A stretch of 64,000 nt of DNA, from positions 1,984,001 through 2,048,000 of the forward strand of contig NZ_AP027081.1 of assembly GCF_030295425.1 (NCBI RefSeq), read 5' to 3'. The stretch is from Mesoterricola sediminis. GTDB lineage: Bacteria > Acidobacteriota > Holophagae > Holophagales > Holophagaceae. This document shows, piece by piece, positions 37,273 to 46,481 of the stretch. Position 1 is the stretch's first letter. The number at the start of each line of letters is the position of its first letter. Position numbers and translations under genes: made by a program. The notes below the pieces were generated by a model. It did no database searches. It was not told the origin of the DNA and saw nothing but the letters and a program-made list of their open reading frames with translations.

Positions 37273-37314
37273 GTGAATGGCCCCCCGGGATTGATAGGAT
37301 GAGGTGATCGTAGT

Positions 37315-38202
37315 CTATGCGTTGCCGCAGGCGCCGCGACAAGAGTCACAACCGGGGGCGGGCAGTGACGCGAGTCCGCCCCGCGCCGTTTCGCGAAATT
37401 CTTCCGGAATGCGCCGTCCGACGCGGCCCATCGTCTCGATGACCTGGTCCGCGGTGAAGGCGCTCTCCACGCCCGCCAGCGCGATCTCCGCGCTCACGAC
37501 GGCGTTGGCCGCGCCCATGGCGTTGCGGTAGACGCAGGGCACCTCCACGAGTCCCTGGACGGGATCGCAGATGAGCCCCATGACGTTGGAGAGGGCGAAG
37601 GCGACGGCGTGGTCCACCTGGAGCGGGGTCCCGCCCATGAGCTCCACGAGCCCGCCGGCCGCCATCGCGGAGGCCGAGCCCACCTCGGCCTGGCAGCCTC
37701 CTTCGGCGCCCGAGAGGGAGGCGAGGTGCTCGATCACGAGGCCGACCCCGCCCGCGGTGAAGAAGGCGCGCACGAGCTCCTCCTCGCTGCGGCCCTTCTC
37801 GTCCGCGACGGTGAACAGGGCCGCGGGCAGCACGCCGCAGGCGCCGGCCGTGGGCGCGGCGACGATGCGGCCCATGCAGGCGTTCACTTCCGCCACCGCC
37901 AGGGCCGTGGCCGCGAGGCGCGTGAAGGCGGGCCCCAGGAGCGAGGCGCCGCTGTCCATCCACGCGGCCATCCGGTGGGCGCCGCCGCGGATGAGGCCGC
38001 TCCGGGACATCTGGGGGTTGCCGAGCCCGCGCGCCGCGGACTGGCGCATCACCCGGATGCGCTCGCGCATGAGCGCCTCCAGGGCGGACGGATCACGGCC
38101 GCTCTGCGCGGCCTCCTCCGCCAGGAACACGGACCAGAGGGGCGCGTCCCGCTCGAGGGCGGCGGCGCGATAGGCGGAGAGGGTTCCGGCGACCAGGGTC
38201 AT
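37315..38202 (-). CDS. sdaAA: L-serine dehydratase, iron-sulfur alpha subunit
   Basis: 295 residues. Deaminates L-serine to pyruvate with a [4Fe-4S] cluster. The cluster Cys residues are in APTAGACG, EGGCQAEVGSA and CDPVQGLVEVPC. GLGNPQMSRSGLIRGGAHRM near the N-terminus is the conserved substrate loop. It begins directly at the base after the sdaAB stop. Product pyruvate can feed the neighbouring ferredoxin-linked pathways. The tail CDSCRGACGNA carries extra Cys residues of unknown role. Confidence 0.95.
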   Translation of the reverse strand: MTLVAGTLSAYRAAALERDAPLWSVFLAEEAAQSGRDPSALEALMRERIRVMRQSAARGLGNPQMSRSGLIRGGAHRMAAWMDSGASLLGPAFTRLAATALAVAEVNACMGRIVAAPTAGACGVLPAALFTVADEKGRSEEELVRAFFTAGGVGLVIEHLASLSGAEGGCQAEVGSASAMAAGGLVELMGGTPLQVDHAVAFALSNVMGLICDPVQGLVEVPCVYRNAMGAANAVVSAEIALAGVESAFTADQVIETMGRVGRRIPEEFRETARGGLASLPAPGCDSCRGACGNA

Positions 38203-38871
38203 TCAGCCTCCGAAGCCCAGGCGGGGCACGAAGCGGACCTGCTCCATGTAGGGCAGGTGCCGAAGAGCGTTGAGGATGCCCACCGCGGGCGTGTGGTCGA
38301 GTTCCACCGTCATCAGGGCCTGGCCCCCCCGGGAGTCCCGGTGCGCCTTGATGGTGGCGATGTTCATGCCGGCGTTCCCCAGGATGGTGGTCACCATGGC
38401 GAGCATGCCGGGACGGTCCGGGTAGACCAGGAGCACCGTCGGATAGACGCCCTCCAGGAACACCGGGAACCCGTCCAGGCCCCACACCTGGATGCGGCCG
38501 CCGCCCACGCTGCTGGCGCGCAGCTCCAGGGCGGCGTCCTCCCCCTTGAGGGCCATGCGCACGGAATTGGGGTGGACCTCGCCGAGGTCCGTCGTCTCGA
38601 ACCGGAAGTCCAGGCCGCGCTCCCGGGCGATCTCCATCGCCGCGGGAATGCCCTCGTCGTCGGGGTCCATGCCCAGGAGCCCCGCCAGGAGGGCCAGGGG
38701 CGTGCCGTGCCCCTCCCCGGTGGCCGCGAAGGAGCCGTGGAGGCCGATGACGGCGCGCCCGGGCTCCTCGCCCAGGAGCAGGCGTCCGAATTGTCCGATC
38801 CGCACGGCGCCCGCCGTGTGGGAACTGCTGGGGCCCACCATGACGGGGCCGAGGATGTCGAAGATGCCCAC
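38203..38871 (-). CDS. sdaAB: L-serine dehydratase, beta subunit
   Basis: 222 residues. The N-terminal domain has the family signature GPVMVGPSSSHTAGAVRIGQ; the C-terminal ACT domain (about 148-218, TVLLVYPDRPGMLAMVTTIL) may sense serine. It precedes sdaAA, as in Gram-positive split enzymes. The 283 bp upstream to the small membrane-protein gene contains ATCCGGT-N8-ACCGGAT (38931-38952) and two GACCCTATC copies (near 38904 and 39050). Confidence 0.95.
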   Translation of the reverse strand: MGIFDILGPVMVGPSSSHTAGAVRIGQFGRLLLGEEPGRAVIGLHGSFAATGEGHGTPLALLAGLLGMDPDDEGIPAAMEIARERGLDFRFETTDLGEVHPNSVRMALKGEDAALELRASSVGGGRIQVWGLDGFPVFLEGVYPTVLLVYPDRPGMLAMVTTILGNAGMNIATIKAHRDSRGGQALMTVELDHTPAVGILNALRHLPYMEQVRFVPRLGFGG

Positions 38872-38930
38872 AGATCTCGCCTCGCTCGATGTCCGTTCCG
38901 GAAGACCCTATCGTACGCGGGCGGGCCGGG

Positions 38931-38952
38931 ATCCGGTGAAAGGTGACCGGAT
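38931..38952. promoter_or_regulatory. Inverted repeat upstream of the serine dehydratase operon
   Basis: Perfect 7-bp arms ATCCGGT and ACCGGAT with an 8-base spacer, 60 bp before the sdaAB start on its 5' side. It could be an operator or a leader hairpin. The rest of the gap 38872-39154 holds no credible gene. Confidence 0.35.
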
Positions 38953-39154
38953 CCACGGAAGGGGGCCCCCGGGGGCGCCCGGTCCATGGAAGGGACGGCG
39001 GTGAGACGTGGACCCGTTCTCGGAACGGGCGGGGGGAGCTTTCGGACAGACCCTATCTGCTGACGATCGCCGTGATGTCGGCGACCACCCCCTGCTCCCC
39101 GAACGGGCATTGTTGGCGATGACGCGCCATGAAAGTCCCAAGAACCGCTGGCGC

Positions 39155-39391
39155 CTAGGCCAGCTTCCCGGCGACGGCGGCCAGGAGGTAGCCCGCCAGA
39201 TATACGAGGGCCGGGGCCCGGTAGTGGCTGTCCCAGCCCGAGCGGTACCAGATGTACAGGCCCACGACGGGGAACGGCACGAGGAGGAGCGCGAGGGCCC
39301 AGATCAGGTCCTCCTCCTGGAAGACCTTCACGGCGAACCAGACGCTGCCGAGCGTCAGGAAGACGATGGCCAGCAGGGCGAGGGAGTTCAT
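39155..39391 (-). CDS. Small two-span membrane protein
   Basis: 78 residues from MNSLALLAIVFLTLGSVWFA, with GAGG 8 bases upstream. Hydrophobic segments at about 3-22 and 30-49 plus a third weaker one at 58-75 are separated by EEDLIW and YRSGWDSHYRAP. Function unknown. It lies downstream of truA (86 bp) on the same strand. Confidence 0.65.
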   Translation of the reverse strand: MNSLALLAIVFLTLGSVWFAVKVFQEEDLIWALALLLVPFPVVGLYIWYRSGWDSHYRAPALVYLAGYLLAAVAGKLA

Positions 39392-39477
39392 GGGCGCGCC
39401 TCGGGGGAATCGGGAAGCCTGGGAGGGAGATCCCCAGGATACCAGCGGGTGGGCGAGGGCAGGCCGGGGCGGGCCCG

Positions 39478-40284
39478 TCAGCGGACGCCGGCGGCGCGGA
39501 GGGGGCCGGGACCGGGGTCGCCGGGATAGGCGACATGCTCCAGGAAGAGGCCGGCGGCGGGGGCGGCGAGGGCGCCCCAGGCGAGGTTGGCCTCGGGGGT
39601 GGGCCGGGCGAGGTCGCCGCGGAGGGCCTCGATCCGGGCCTTGCCCTGGGCGCAGGCGACGGCGGCCCCCACCATCCGGCGCACCTGGCGATGGAGGAAA
39701 TGGTCGGCGGTGACCCGCAACAGGGCCAGGGACCCGTCCTCGACGCAGTCGATGGCGGTGACGCCGCAGCGCGGGTCGTCGCCCCTGGACAGATCGGCGA
39801 AGGCGGACACGTCGTGGGTGCCCTCGAAGGCCATCCAGGCCTCCCGGAGGCGGGCCAGGTCCAGCGCCCCCTTCACCCACCACACGAAGGGCTTCGCGAG
39901 CGCGGTGCGGCGCAGGGCGATCTGGTACAGGTAGGTCCGCGTCAGGGCGTCGTGGCGCGCGTGGAAGGCGGCGGGGCATGGGGCGATGGACCGCACCGCG
40001 ATGTCGTGGGGCAGGCCTTCGTCCAGGATGCGCTGGAGTTCGAAGGGCTTGACGGGCCTTCCGTCCAGGTGGAGGTGGGCCACCTGGCCCAGGGCGTGGA
40101 CGCCGGCGTCGGTGCGTCCGGAGCCCCCCAGGGTCGAGACGCTGAGTCCGGCCTCGAAGAGCACCCGCTCCAGGGTGCCGGCCACGGTGCGGACGCCCTG
40201 CGCGGTCTGCCGCGGTCCCTGTTTCTGCCAGCCCTGGTAGCGGCTTCCGTCGTATTCCAGCAGGAGGCGGAAGGCCGTCTTCAT
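39478..40284 (-). CDS. truA: tRNA pseudouridine(38-40) synthase TruA
   Basis: 268 residues. Isomerises U38-U40 in the anticodon arm of tRNAs. The catalytic Asp is in GGSGRTDAGVHALGQVAH; RTYLYQI and FLHRQVRRMVGAAVA are further TruA signatures. The start overlaps the upstream receiver gene by 4 bp (ATGA), so the two are coupled although functionally unrelated. Confidence 0.95.
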   Translation of the reverse strand: MKTAFRLLLEYDGSRYQGWQKQGPRQTAQGVRTVAGTLERVLFEAGLSVSTLGGSGRTDAGVHALGQVAHLHLDGRPVKPFELQRILDEGLPHDIAVRSIAPCPAAFHARHDALTRTYLYQIALRRTALAKPFVWWVKGALDLARLREAWMAFEGTHDVSAFADLSRGDDPRCGVTAIDCVEDGSLALLRVTADHFLHRQVRRMVGAAVACAQGKARIEALRGDLARPTPEANLAWGALAAPAAGLFLEHVAYPGDPGPGPLRAAGVR

Positions 40285-40679
40285 GCGGGGAAGACCCGGT
40301 TCACCTCGGCCAGGAAGTGGTCCGGGTCGTGGAGGGGCTTGGCGAGGTAGTGCTCGGCGCCCGTCTCGGCCAGGAACCGCTCCCGGTCCCCGGTCATGGC
40401 GTGGGCGGTGGCGAGGATGACGGGGATGCCCCGGGTGGCGGGGTCGGCCTTCAGGAGGCGGGTGATGTAGATGCCGTCCACGTTGCGGCCCTCATGCACG
40501 GACCGGGTCAGGCTGATGTCCATGATCACGGCCGAAAGGGTGCCGGAGCGCGCCAGGTCGAGGATCTCGTACACGTCCTCGGACACCACGACCTCGAACC
40601 CGCCCTTCCGGACGAGGACGACCTTCATGAATTTGACGTTGATCGGATCATCCTCGACGATCAGGATCTTTCGGCTCAT
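40281..40679 (-). CDS. Single-domain response regulator (CheY-like)
   Basis: 132 residues, one receiver domain: ILIVEDDPINVKFMK with the acidic pocket, phosphoacceptor in LSAVIMDISLTRS, and Lys in YLAKPLHDPDHF. The loop after the phospho-Asp is longer than usual (LTRSVHEGRNVDG). No output domain. GAGG lies about 10 bases before MSRKILIVEDD. It is downstream of the PHP gene by 26 bp and overlaps truA. Confidence 0.88.
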   Translation of the reverse strand: MSRKILIVEDDPINVKFMKVVLVRKGGFEVVVSEDVYEILDLARSGTLSAVIMDISLTRSVHEGRNVDGIYITRLLKADPATRGIPVILATAHAMTGDRERFLAETGAEHYLAKPLHDPDHFLAEVNRVFPA

Positions 40680-40705
40680 GGGTGCTGTCCTCGGCTGCCC
40701 TTCCA

Positions 40706-41554
40706 CTATACCGCGCATCCGGGGCGGCGCCCCTTCAACTGGTCCAGGACGGCGTCGGGCACGTGCAGGGAGCCCGTCCCGACGCCCAGGTGCTGGCCGG
40801 GCTTGTGGCCGCCGTGGTAGTCGCTGCCGCCGGAGGCCACCATGTCCAGGTCCGCCGCCAGGTCCAGGAAGTAGCGGTGCTCCTGGGGGCCGTAGTCGGG
40901 GTAGTGGGCCTCCAGGCCCGCCATGCCCGCGGCCTTGAGCTCCGCCATGGCCTCGTCCCAGCGGAAGGCGCGGCTGGTGAAGCGCCCGGGGTGCGCGACG
41001 ACGGCCACGCCGCCCGCGTCCCGGATCCACGCGGCGGCCTCGCCGGGGGTGAGGTCCCGGAGGGGGACGAAGGCGGGGCCGTCGTCCCCGATGTAGCGCC
41101 GGAAGGCGTCCTGGGGGCTGCCGGCGGCGCCCCGCGCCACCAGGGCCCGGGCGAAGTGGGTCCGGCTCACGGTGTCCGTGGGGGCCAGGGCGGCCACCTC
41201 CTCCCAGGTGATGGGGACGCCCAGCTCGCGGAGGCGGGCCACCATCGCGCGGTTGCGCTCCACGCGGCGGTCCCGCATGTCCTGGATGCGGGCCCGGAAG
41301 GCCGGATCCAGGGGATCGACGAAGAGCCCGAGCACGTGGAGGACCCGGCCCAGGTAGCGGCAGCTCAGCTCCACGCCGGGCACCAGCTCCACGCCGGTGC
41401 GGGGTTGACACGCGAGGAACCGGTCGAGCCCCTCCAGGGTGTCGTGGTCCGTGAGGGCCAGGGCCGTGAGGCCTGCCTGTTCGGCCAGCTCCACGAGCCG
41501 CTCCGGGGTATCGGTGCCATCGGAATAGATGGAATGGGCATGAAGGTCGATCAC
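40706..41554 (-). CDS. PHP-domain phosphoesterase (YciV/TrpH-like)
   Basis: 282 residues. Metal-binding motifs of the PHP fold: IDLHAHSIYSDGTDTPE at the N-terminus, TALALTDHDTLEG, VPGVELSC, VVAHPGRF and the final ASGGSDYHGG. This matches RNase AM/nucleoside 3',5'-bisphosphate phosphatases. The start is a GTG whose GTGA overlaps the stop of the FlhB-like gene, with AGGAG upstream. It probably recycles nucleotides or trims 5' ends of RNA. Confidence 0.88.
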   Translation of the reverse strand: MIDLHAHSIYSDGTDTPERLVELAEQAGLTALALTDHDTLEGLDRFLACQPRTGVELVPGVELSCRYLGRVLHVLGLFVDPLDPAFRARIQDMRDRRVERNRAMVARLRELGVPITWEEVAALAPTDTVSRTHFARALVARGAAGSPQDAFRRYIGDDGPAFVPLRDLTPGEAAAWIRDAGGVAVVAHPGRFTSRAFRWDEAMAELKAAGMAGLEAHYPDYGPQEHRYFLDLAADLDMVASGGSDYHGGHKPGQHLGVGTGSLHVPDAVLDQLKGRRPGCAV

Positions 41555-41835
41555 GGGGCGGGTGCTCCTGCGTTGGCCCGGTAAATGGCGGCCAGCATGA
41601 TGGCGACCGCCTGGAAGAGCTCGGGGGGGATGATCTGGTCCAGGTCCAGGGGGGCGAGGGCGGCCAGCAGGTCGGGATCCCGCTCGACGGGAATCCCGTG
41701 CTCCCGGGCCAGGGCCAGGATCCGGTCCGCCAGCATCCCCTCCCCCTTGGCGACCAGCCGGGGGGCGATGTCCCCGAAGGGGGCCTCGGGAGCGTAGCGG
41801 AGCGCCACGGCTCCTTTGCGGCGGGGGACGGCCAT
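41551..41835 (-). CDS. FlhB C-terminal-like protein (FlhX type)
   Basis: 94 residues matching only the cytoplasmic C-terminal domain of FlhB/YscU: ALRYAPEAPFGDIAPRLVAKGEGMLADRILALAREHGIPVERDPDLLAALAPLDLDQIIPPELFQAVA. The self-cleaving NPTH motif of full FlhB is missing (no NPxH before VALRY). Such stand-alone domains occur in flagellated bacteria and can substitute for the FlhB tail. No other flagellar gene is in the window. Confidence 0.85.
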   Translation of the reverse strand: MAVPRRKGAVALRYAPEAPFGDIAPRLVAKGEGMLADRILALAREHGIPVERDPDLLAALAPLDLDQIIPPELFQAVAIMLAAIYRANAGAPAP

Positions 41836-41870
41836 GCTCCAGCCTACGGCATCCCGCGGGGCCCGGCGCC

Positions 41871-41899
41871 AAAAAAACGCCGGCCACGGGGGCCGGCGT
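41871..41899 (-). terminator. Intrinsic terminator of the glycosyltransferase gene
   Basis: On the minus strand, ACGCCGGCC pairs with GGCCGGCGT around a 5-base loop (41877-41899) and is followed by seven T residues (41871-41877). It is 22 bp after the glycosyltransferase stop. It separates that gene from the FlhB-like/PHP/truA unit. Confidence 0.88.
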
Positions 41900-41920
41900 T
41901 CGCTTGGAGAAGGGAAGGAC

Positions 41921-43450
41921 CTACTGGACGAGGCTGCTCTGGGTCTCGTCGTCCTCGAGCTCGTCCATGGCCAGGCGGCGGAAGATCTTGACGTCGGCGA
42001 GGGACATGAAGCTGATGTAGGCGAAGCCGGAGAAGAACAGCCAGAGGAAGGGGACCGAGGCCCACTTGCGGATGTAGATGGCCACGCAGACGGCGCCGAA
42101 GTAGTAGACGGCGAAGGCGGCCTCGAGGATCGTCATGACGCTCTTGGGAACCTTGTAGGCGCGGGCCTTGCCGGGGACGGTGGCCTTGCCCTTCTCGTCG
42201 ACGCCGAGCTTGGGGGTGCGCTTGAACTCGATGTCGTCGGTGAAGAAGCCCTCGAGCACGGCCTTGGCCTGGTTGAGGCAGAGGCCGATGCCCAGGCTCA
42301 TGAGGCCGGGGACGTACTTCAGGCGGCTGGTCCAGTTCTTGTTGTTGTAGACCTCACGCTGGGACAGGCCGAAGTAGAGGCCGACGCTGACGGCGTTGAG
42401 CAGGAAGAAGGGGCCGTCGGTGAGGAGGAGGACCTTGGCGGGGGTGCCGGCCCGGAAGTACATCGAGGGCACCATGATGACGGCCAGGACGACCATCAGC
42501 ATGTAGTTGCAGTTGGCGGTGAGGTGGAACCAGCACTCGGCCTTGGTGTGGAGGCTCTCCTTGCTGGTGAGGATGGTCTTCATGAGCTTGCGGATGACCT
42601 GGGCGTTGCCCTTGGCCCAGCGGTGCTGCTGGCTCTTGAAGGCGTTGACCTCGACGGGCAGCTCGGCGGGGACGACCATGTCCTTGAGGTAGACGCCCTT
42701 CCAGCCCTTGAGCTGGGCGCGGTAGGACAGGTCGGCGTCCTCGGTGATGGTGTCGTGCTCCCAGCCGCCGGCGTCGGCGATGGCGGAGACGCGCCACATG
42801 CCCGCGGTGCCGGAGAAGTTGAAGAAGGCATGGGAGCGGTTGCGGGCGGTGTGCTCGAAGACGAAGTGGCCGTCCAGCAGGATGGCCTGGACCTGGGTCA
42901 GGAGGCTGAAGTCGCGGTTCAGGTGGTCCCAGCAGCCCTGGATGAAGGCGATCTTGTCATCCTTGAAGTGGGGGACGGCCTTGCGGAGGAAGTCCTCGGT
43001 GGGCAGGAAGTCGGCGTCGAACATGGCGACGAACTCGCCCTTGGCGGTCTTCAGGCCGTTGTCCAGGGCGCCGGCCTTGAAGCCGGTGCGGTCGGTGCGG
43101 TGGATGTAGGAGATGTCCCAGCCGAGGTTGCGGTACTTCTCGCAGACGGCCTGGGCGACCTTGACGGTGTCGTCCGTGGAGTCGTCGAGCATCTGGATCT
43201 CGAGCTTCTCCTTGGGCCAGTCCATGCGGACGACGTAGTCCATGAGGCGTTCGACCACGTTCATCTCGTTGAAGACGGCAAGCTGGACGGTGACCATGGG
43301 CTCGAAGCTGCGGTCGCCGGCGGGCTGGGGGGGCTGATGCTTGTGGCGGAAATAGAGGATCAGCATCCACAGCCGATGAGCACCGTAGATGCTCAGGATC
43401 GTGAGGATGGTGAAGTAGGTGGCCAGGGTCGCCGTCTTGAGCACTTCCAT
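41921..43450 (-). CDS. Family 2 processive glycosyltransferase (cellulose synthase/CslA-like)
   Basis: 509 residues from MEVLKTATLATYF, preceded by a GGAGAAGGA site. One N-terminal span (about 8-30), a GT-A domain with MLDDSTDDT, FDADFLP (second Asp), ITEDADLSYR (TED) and QQHRWAKGN (QxxRW), then four or five C-terminal spans. These are the motifs of processive beta-glycosyltransferases; overall it resembles CslA-like glucomannan or mannan synthases and bacterial homologues more than BcsA, as no PilZ domain is present. It would make and extrude a beta-linked exopolysaccharide. Confidence 0.9.
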   Translation of the reverse strand: MEVLKTATLATYFTILTILSIYGAHRLWMLILYFRHKHQPPQPAGDRSFEPMVTVQLAVFNEMNVVERLMDYVVRMDWPKEKLEIQMLDDSTDDTVKVAQAVCEKYRNLGWDISYIHRTDRTGFKAGALDNGLKTAKGEFVAMFDADFLPTEDFLRKAVPHFKDDKIAFIQGCWDHLNRDFSLLTQVQAILLDGHFVFEHTARNRSHAFFNFSGTAGMWRVSAIADAGGWEHDTITEDADLSYRAQLKGWKGVYLKDMVVPAELPVEVNAFKSQQHRWAKGNAQVIRKLMKTILTSKESLHTKAECWFHLTANCNYMLMVVLAVIMVPSMYFRAGTPAKVLLLTDGPFFLLNAVSVGLYFGLSQREVYNNKNWTSRLKYVPGLMSLGIGLCLNQAKAVLEGFFTDDIEFKRTPKLGVDEKGKATVPGKARAYKVPKSVMTILEAAFAVYYFGAVCVAIYIRKWASVPFLWLFFSGFAYISFMSLADVKIFRRLAMDELEDDETQSSLVQ

Positions 43451-43600
43451 CTCTGTATCCTTCTCCAAGCGGGCTTGCCCAAGGCGCAAGCGATGCTTTA
43501 TCCTGCCAGTCTGCCAGGAAAGATCAATAAATCCATAGGTATTTCACCCTTTTTTCGTCACAATTGAGCCACAATAACTGCATTGCCTGGACCTTCCTGC

Positions 43601-45514
43601 ATGGCCGAAGTCGAAAATTTCCCTAACCAGATCGGACGCTACGAGATCAAGGGGCTGCTCGGCGCCGGGGCCATGGGGGCGGTGTATCTGGCGGAAGATC
43701 CCCGGATCAAGCGCAAGCTGGCGATCAAGGTGGTGAAACTCAACGCCATCGGCAGCGAGCAGGAGCGGAAGGAGTTCCTGGCCCGCTTCCAGCGCGAGGC
43801 GGAGGTCTCCGGGGTGCTGAACGACCCGGGCATCGTCACCATCTACGATGTGGGCGACAGCGAGCTCGGGCCCTTCCTGGCCATGGAGTACGTCCAGGGG
43901 CAGACCCTGGACGCCCTCATGAAGGGCGGAACCCCGCTGGGGCTGAGGGAGAAGCTGACCATCGCCGCGGGCATCGCGGCCGCCCTCGACCACGCCCATG
44001 ACAAGGGCATCGTCCACCGGGACGTCAAGCCCGGCAACGTGATGATCACCGAGGACCTCAAGCCCAAGCTCATGGACTTCGGCATCGCCAAGCGCGAGGA
44101 CGCGAGCCTCACCCAGACCGGCACCTTCCTGGGGACGCCCAGCTACGCCAGCCCCGAGCAGATCCGGGAGGGCACGGCCCAGGCGGCCTCCGACGTCTTC
44201 AGCTTCGGGGTCCTCACCTTCGAGCTGCTCAGCGGCAGCCTCCCGTTCCCCGGCACCAGCATCAACACCATCCTCTACCGGATCGTCAACGAGGCCCCCG
44301 TGGAGATCAAGCCCCCGGTGGAGGGCCTCCTGCCCGAGGCCTGGGACCGGGTCTTCGCCAAGGTCCTGGCCAAGGATCCCGCCGACCGCCACGCCTCCTG
44401 CTCCGCCTTCGTGCGCGACCTGCTGGAGGGGGCCAGGGACCTGGGCCGGACCGACCGGATGCGCCTCCTGGGCGGGCTCAAGCCCGACCAGGCCGGGACG
44501 CAGCGGCGGGTGCTCCCCCCCCTGGAGGCCGGCGAGGACCATCCGGAGATCCGGTCGGTGGTCGCGGCGCCCCGGGGCCGGGCCGGGCGGTACCTCGCGG
44601 CGGCCGGGGCCCTGGTGCTCCTCCTCGCCGCCGGCGGCTATGCGCTGACCCGCAGGAGCGGCAGCGTCCAGGTGGCCCTGGAGACCACGCCAGCGGGCGT
44701 CCGGGCCATCGTTTCCGGCAAGGAGGCCGGGGTGACCCCCCTCCCGCTGACCCTCCGGAACGGGGAGGTGGTGCGACTGGAGAAGAAGGGCTACAAGCCT
44801 CTCGACTGGCGCTTCCAGGGGGACGCGACCCCCCGGCTCAGCCTGGAGCCGGTCCGGACCTCCGAGACGATCCGCACCTACCCGGAAGGCGCGACCGTGG
44901 TCCTGGACACCGTGAAGCTGGAAGGCACGACCCCCCTGACGATCCCGGACTGGGACCAGTCTGTGAAGCACGACCTGACCTGCACCAAGGGGGACCTGGG
45001 CCTGGCCACCACGTTCAACGAGGGGGAGGCCCCGGGCTCCCAGGTCTTCACCCTCGCGCCGGCCTCCCAGATGCGCGCCACGGCCGTGGCGCCCTCGGTG
45101 GACCTGAAGGCTCCAGGCACCCTGCGCTTCTCGGCCCCCTATCCCGTCCGCGTCAAGGTGGACGGCAAGGACCTGGGCGAGGTGCGCGAGGGCGGATCCC
45201 TCAGCGTCCCCCCCGGGAGCCACCGGCTGGAGCTGAGCAACCCCCGCGTCTTCCTGCGGGAGTCCGTGACGGTCACCCTCAGCCCCGGCCAGCCCACCTC
45301 GGTGGGGCTGCCGGGCCTGTGCAGCCTCACGGTCAACACCTTCCCCAATTCGGGGGCGGTGATCATCGACGGGATCCCCACCTCGGTCGAGAGCGACGGC
45401 GCCACCCCCATCCAGGTGGTGAAGGGCCGGCACACGGTGAACGTCCAGGGCCGCAGCGGCGGGAACCAGACGGTGGACCTCACCGCCGACTACAAGTTGA
45501 ACATGCGATATTGA
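43601..45514 (+). CDS. Membrane Ser/Thr protein kinase with PEGA repeats
   Basis: 637 residues. The Hanks-type kinase domain (about 14-290) has GAGAMGAVY, Lys43 in AIKVV, HRDVKPGN at 139-146 and DFG at 159-161. A membrane span lies at about 327-348. The outer part (about 352-637) holds two or more PEGA-type repeats (SVQVALETTPAGVRAIVSG, LTVNTFPNSGAVIIDGIPTS). Start is MAEVENFPNQIGRYEI; a TTG 18 bases upstream is less likely. PEGA kinases are common in soil Acidobacteria and Myxococcota; the partner is unknown. It is divergent from the glycosyltransferase. Confidence 0.92.
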   Translation: MAEVENFPNQIGRYEIKGLLGAGAMGAVYLAEDPRIKRKLAIKVVKLNAIGSEQERKEFLARFQREAEVSGVLNDPGIVTIYDVGDSELGPFLAMEYVQGQTLDALMKGGTPLGLREKLTIAAGIAAALDHAHDKGIVHRDVKPGNVMITEDLKPKLMDFGIAKREDASLTQTGTFLGTPSYASPEQIREGTAQAASDVFSFGVLTFELLSGSLPFPGTSINTILYRIVNEAPVEIKPPVEGLLPEAWDRVFAKVLAKDPADRHASCSAFVRDLLEGARDLGRTDRMRLLGGLKPDQAGTQRRVLPPLEAGEDHPEIRSVVAAPRGRAGRYLAAAGALVLLLAAGGYALTRRSGSVQVALETTPAGVRAIVSGKEAGVTPLPLTLRNGEVVRLEKKGYKPLDWRFQGDATPRLSLEPVRTSETIRTYPEGATVVLDTVKLEGTTPLTIPDWDQSVKHDLTCTKGDLGLATTFNEGEAPGSQVFTLAPASQMRATAVAPSVDLKAPGTLRFSAPYPVRVKVDGKDLGEVREGGSLSVPPGSHRLELSNPRVFLRESVTVTLSPGQPTSVGLPGLCSLTVNTFPNSGAVIIDGIPTSVESDGATPIQVVKGRHTVNVQGRSGGNQTVDLTADYKLNMRY

Positions 45515-45537
45515 GCGCCCGATGGTAGTTTCGTGGA

Positions 45538-46479
45538 ATGGAGATGTCCGCACCGACCCCTGAACCGATGCCCCGGGACGAGGAGACCCCCAGCCCCCAG
45601 GGGCCGTGGCGCTACCTGGCCGGCGCCGTCCGGGGCGGGCTGTCCGGGTGGACCCTCCAGTTCCTCGGCGCCTGGCTCTGCTTCCATGTGCTGACGAGCG
45701 CCTTCTGGGCCCTCCACCTCCAGCGCCTGGCGGGAGCGAGCGGCCTGCCCGCCTACTGGGGCGAGCTGGTGACGGCCCGGGACCTCTGGGAACTGTTCGA
45801 GAACGGCGGGCTCAAGGACCACCTCCTGGGCTTCGGCGCCCCCGCCGCGGCCGTCCTGGCTTTCGCTTGGTCGCTTTGGGCCGGCTGGAAGCTCCAGGCC
45901 AGGGCCGCCGGGGTTCCCGCCACCTTCCGCGCCTGGATCTGGGGGTTCGCGGACGCCCTCCTGATCGGGGCCCTGCCCGTGGGCTGTCTGGCCTGGCTCG
46001 TCCTTGCCTGCCTGTCGGGCTTGGCCTCCACCGGCATCCAGGGCCTCGGCTGGCTCGACTGGATCGGCGGCACGATCCTTCGGCTCGCCTTCCTCTCCAC
46101 CTTCTTCCTCCAGGCCTGGATCTGCCGGCTGGGCCGGGCCGGCCACGCCACCTGGGGGATGGGCTCCTGGGAGGCCCTGCGCGGCCACCTGGTCCGGAGC
46201 TTCCTGCGCCTGTGGACCCACCCCATCCAGTGGCCCGCCCTCGTCGTGGCGGGTTCCGCGGTCCGGGCTGGCCTGCCCTTCCTGGTGGTGATCCTGGGCT
46301 GGCGCATGGGCGGCGGGACGCCTGGTCGTGTGGTCCTCCTCCTCCTCCTTCAGGCGGCCGCCGTGCTCGCCTCCGCCTGGCTCATGACCTGGTTCCTCCG
46401 CGTCACGGCCCTCTACTGGCGCAACGACGCCCGGGTCCGGGCGGCGATCCGGGAGCTGGAATCCGGGGCGCGGAGCTGA
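45538..46479 (+). CDS. Six-span integral membrane protein, unknown function
   Basis: 313 residues with about six hydrophobic segments (near 38-62, 92-118, 136-162, 172-195, 225-248, 255-285) after a Pro/Glu-rich N-terminal tail. Positively charged short loops and a C-terminal soluble helix. No family motif seen. It starts 23 bp after the kinase gene and ends 2 bp before the tautomerase gene, so it sits in a five-gene run. Confidence 0.65.
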   Translation: MEMSAPTPEPMPRDEETPSPQGPWRYLAGAVRGGLSGWTLQFLGAWLCFHVLTSAFWALHLQRLAGASGLPAYWGELVTARDLWELFENGGLKDHLLGFGAPAAAVLAFAWSLWAGWKLQARAAGVPATFRAWIWGFADALLIGALPVGCLAWLVLACLSGLASTGIQGLGWLDWIGGTILRLAFLSTFFLQAWICRLGRAGHATWGMGSWEALRGHLVRSFLRLWTHPIQWPALVVAGSAVRAGLPFLVVILGWRMGGGTPGRVVLLLLLQAAAVLASAWLMTWFLRVTALYWRNDARVRAAIRELESGARS

Positions 46480-46481
46480 CC

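Noticed and set aside
41555-41887. An extended PHP protein joined to upstream codons
   Set aside because: That extension runs out of frame over the FlhB-like gene, while the GTG in a GTGA overlap restores both genes.
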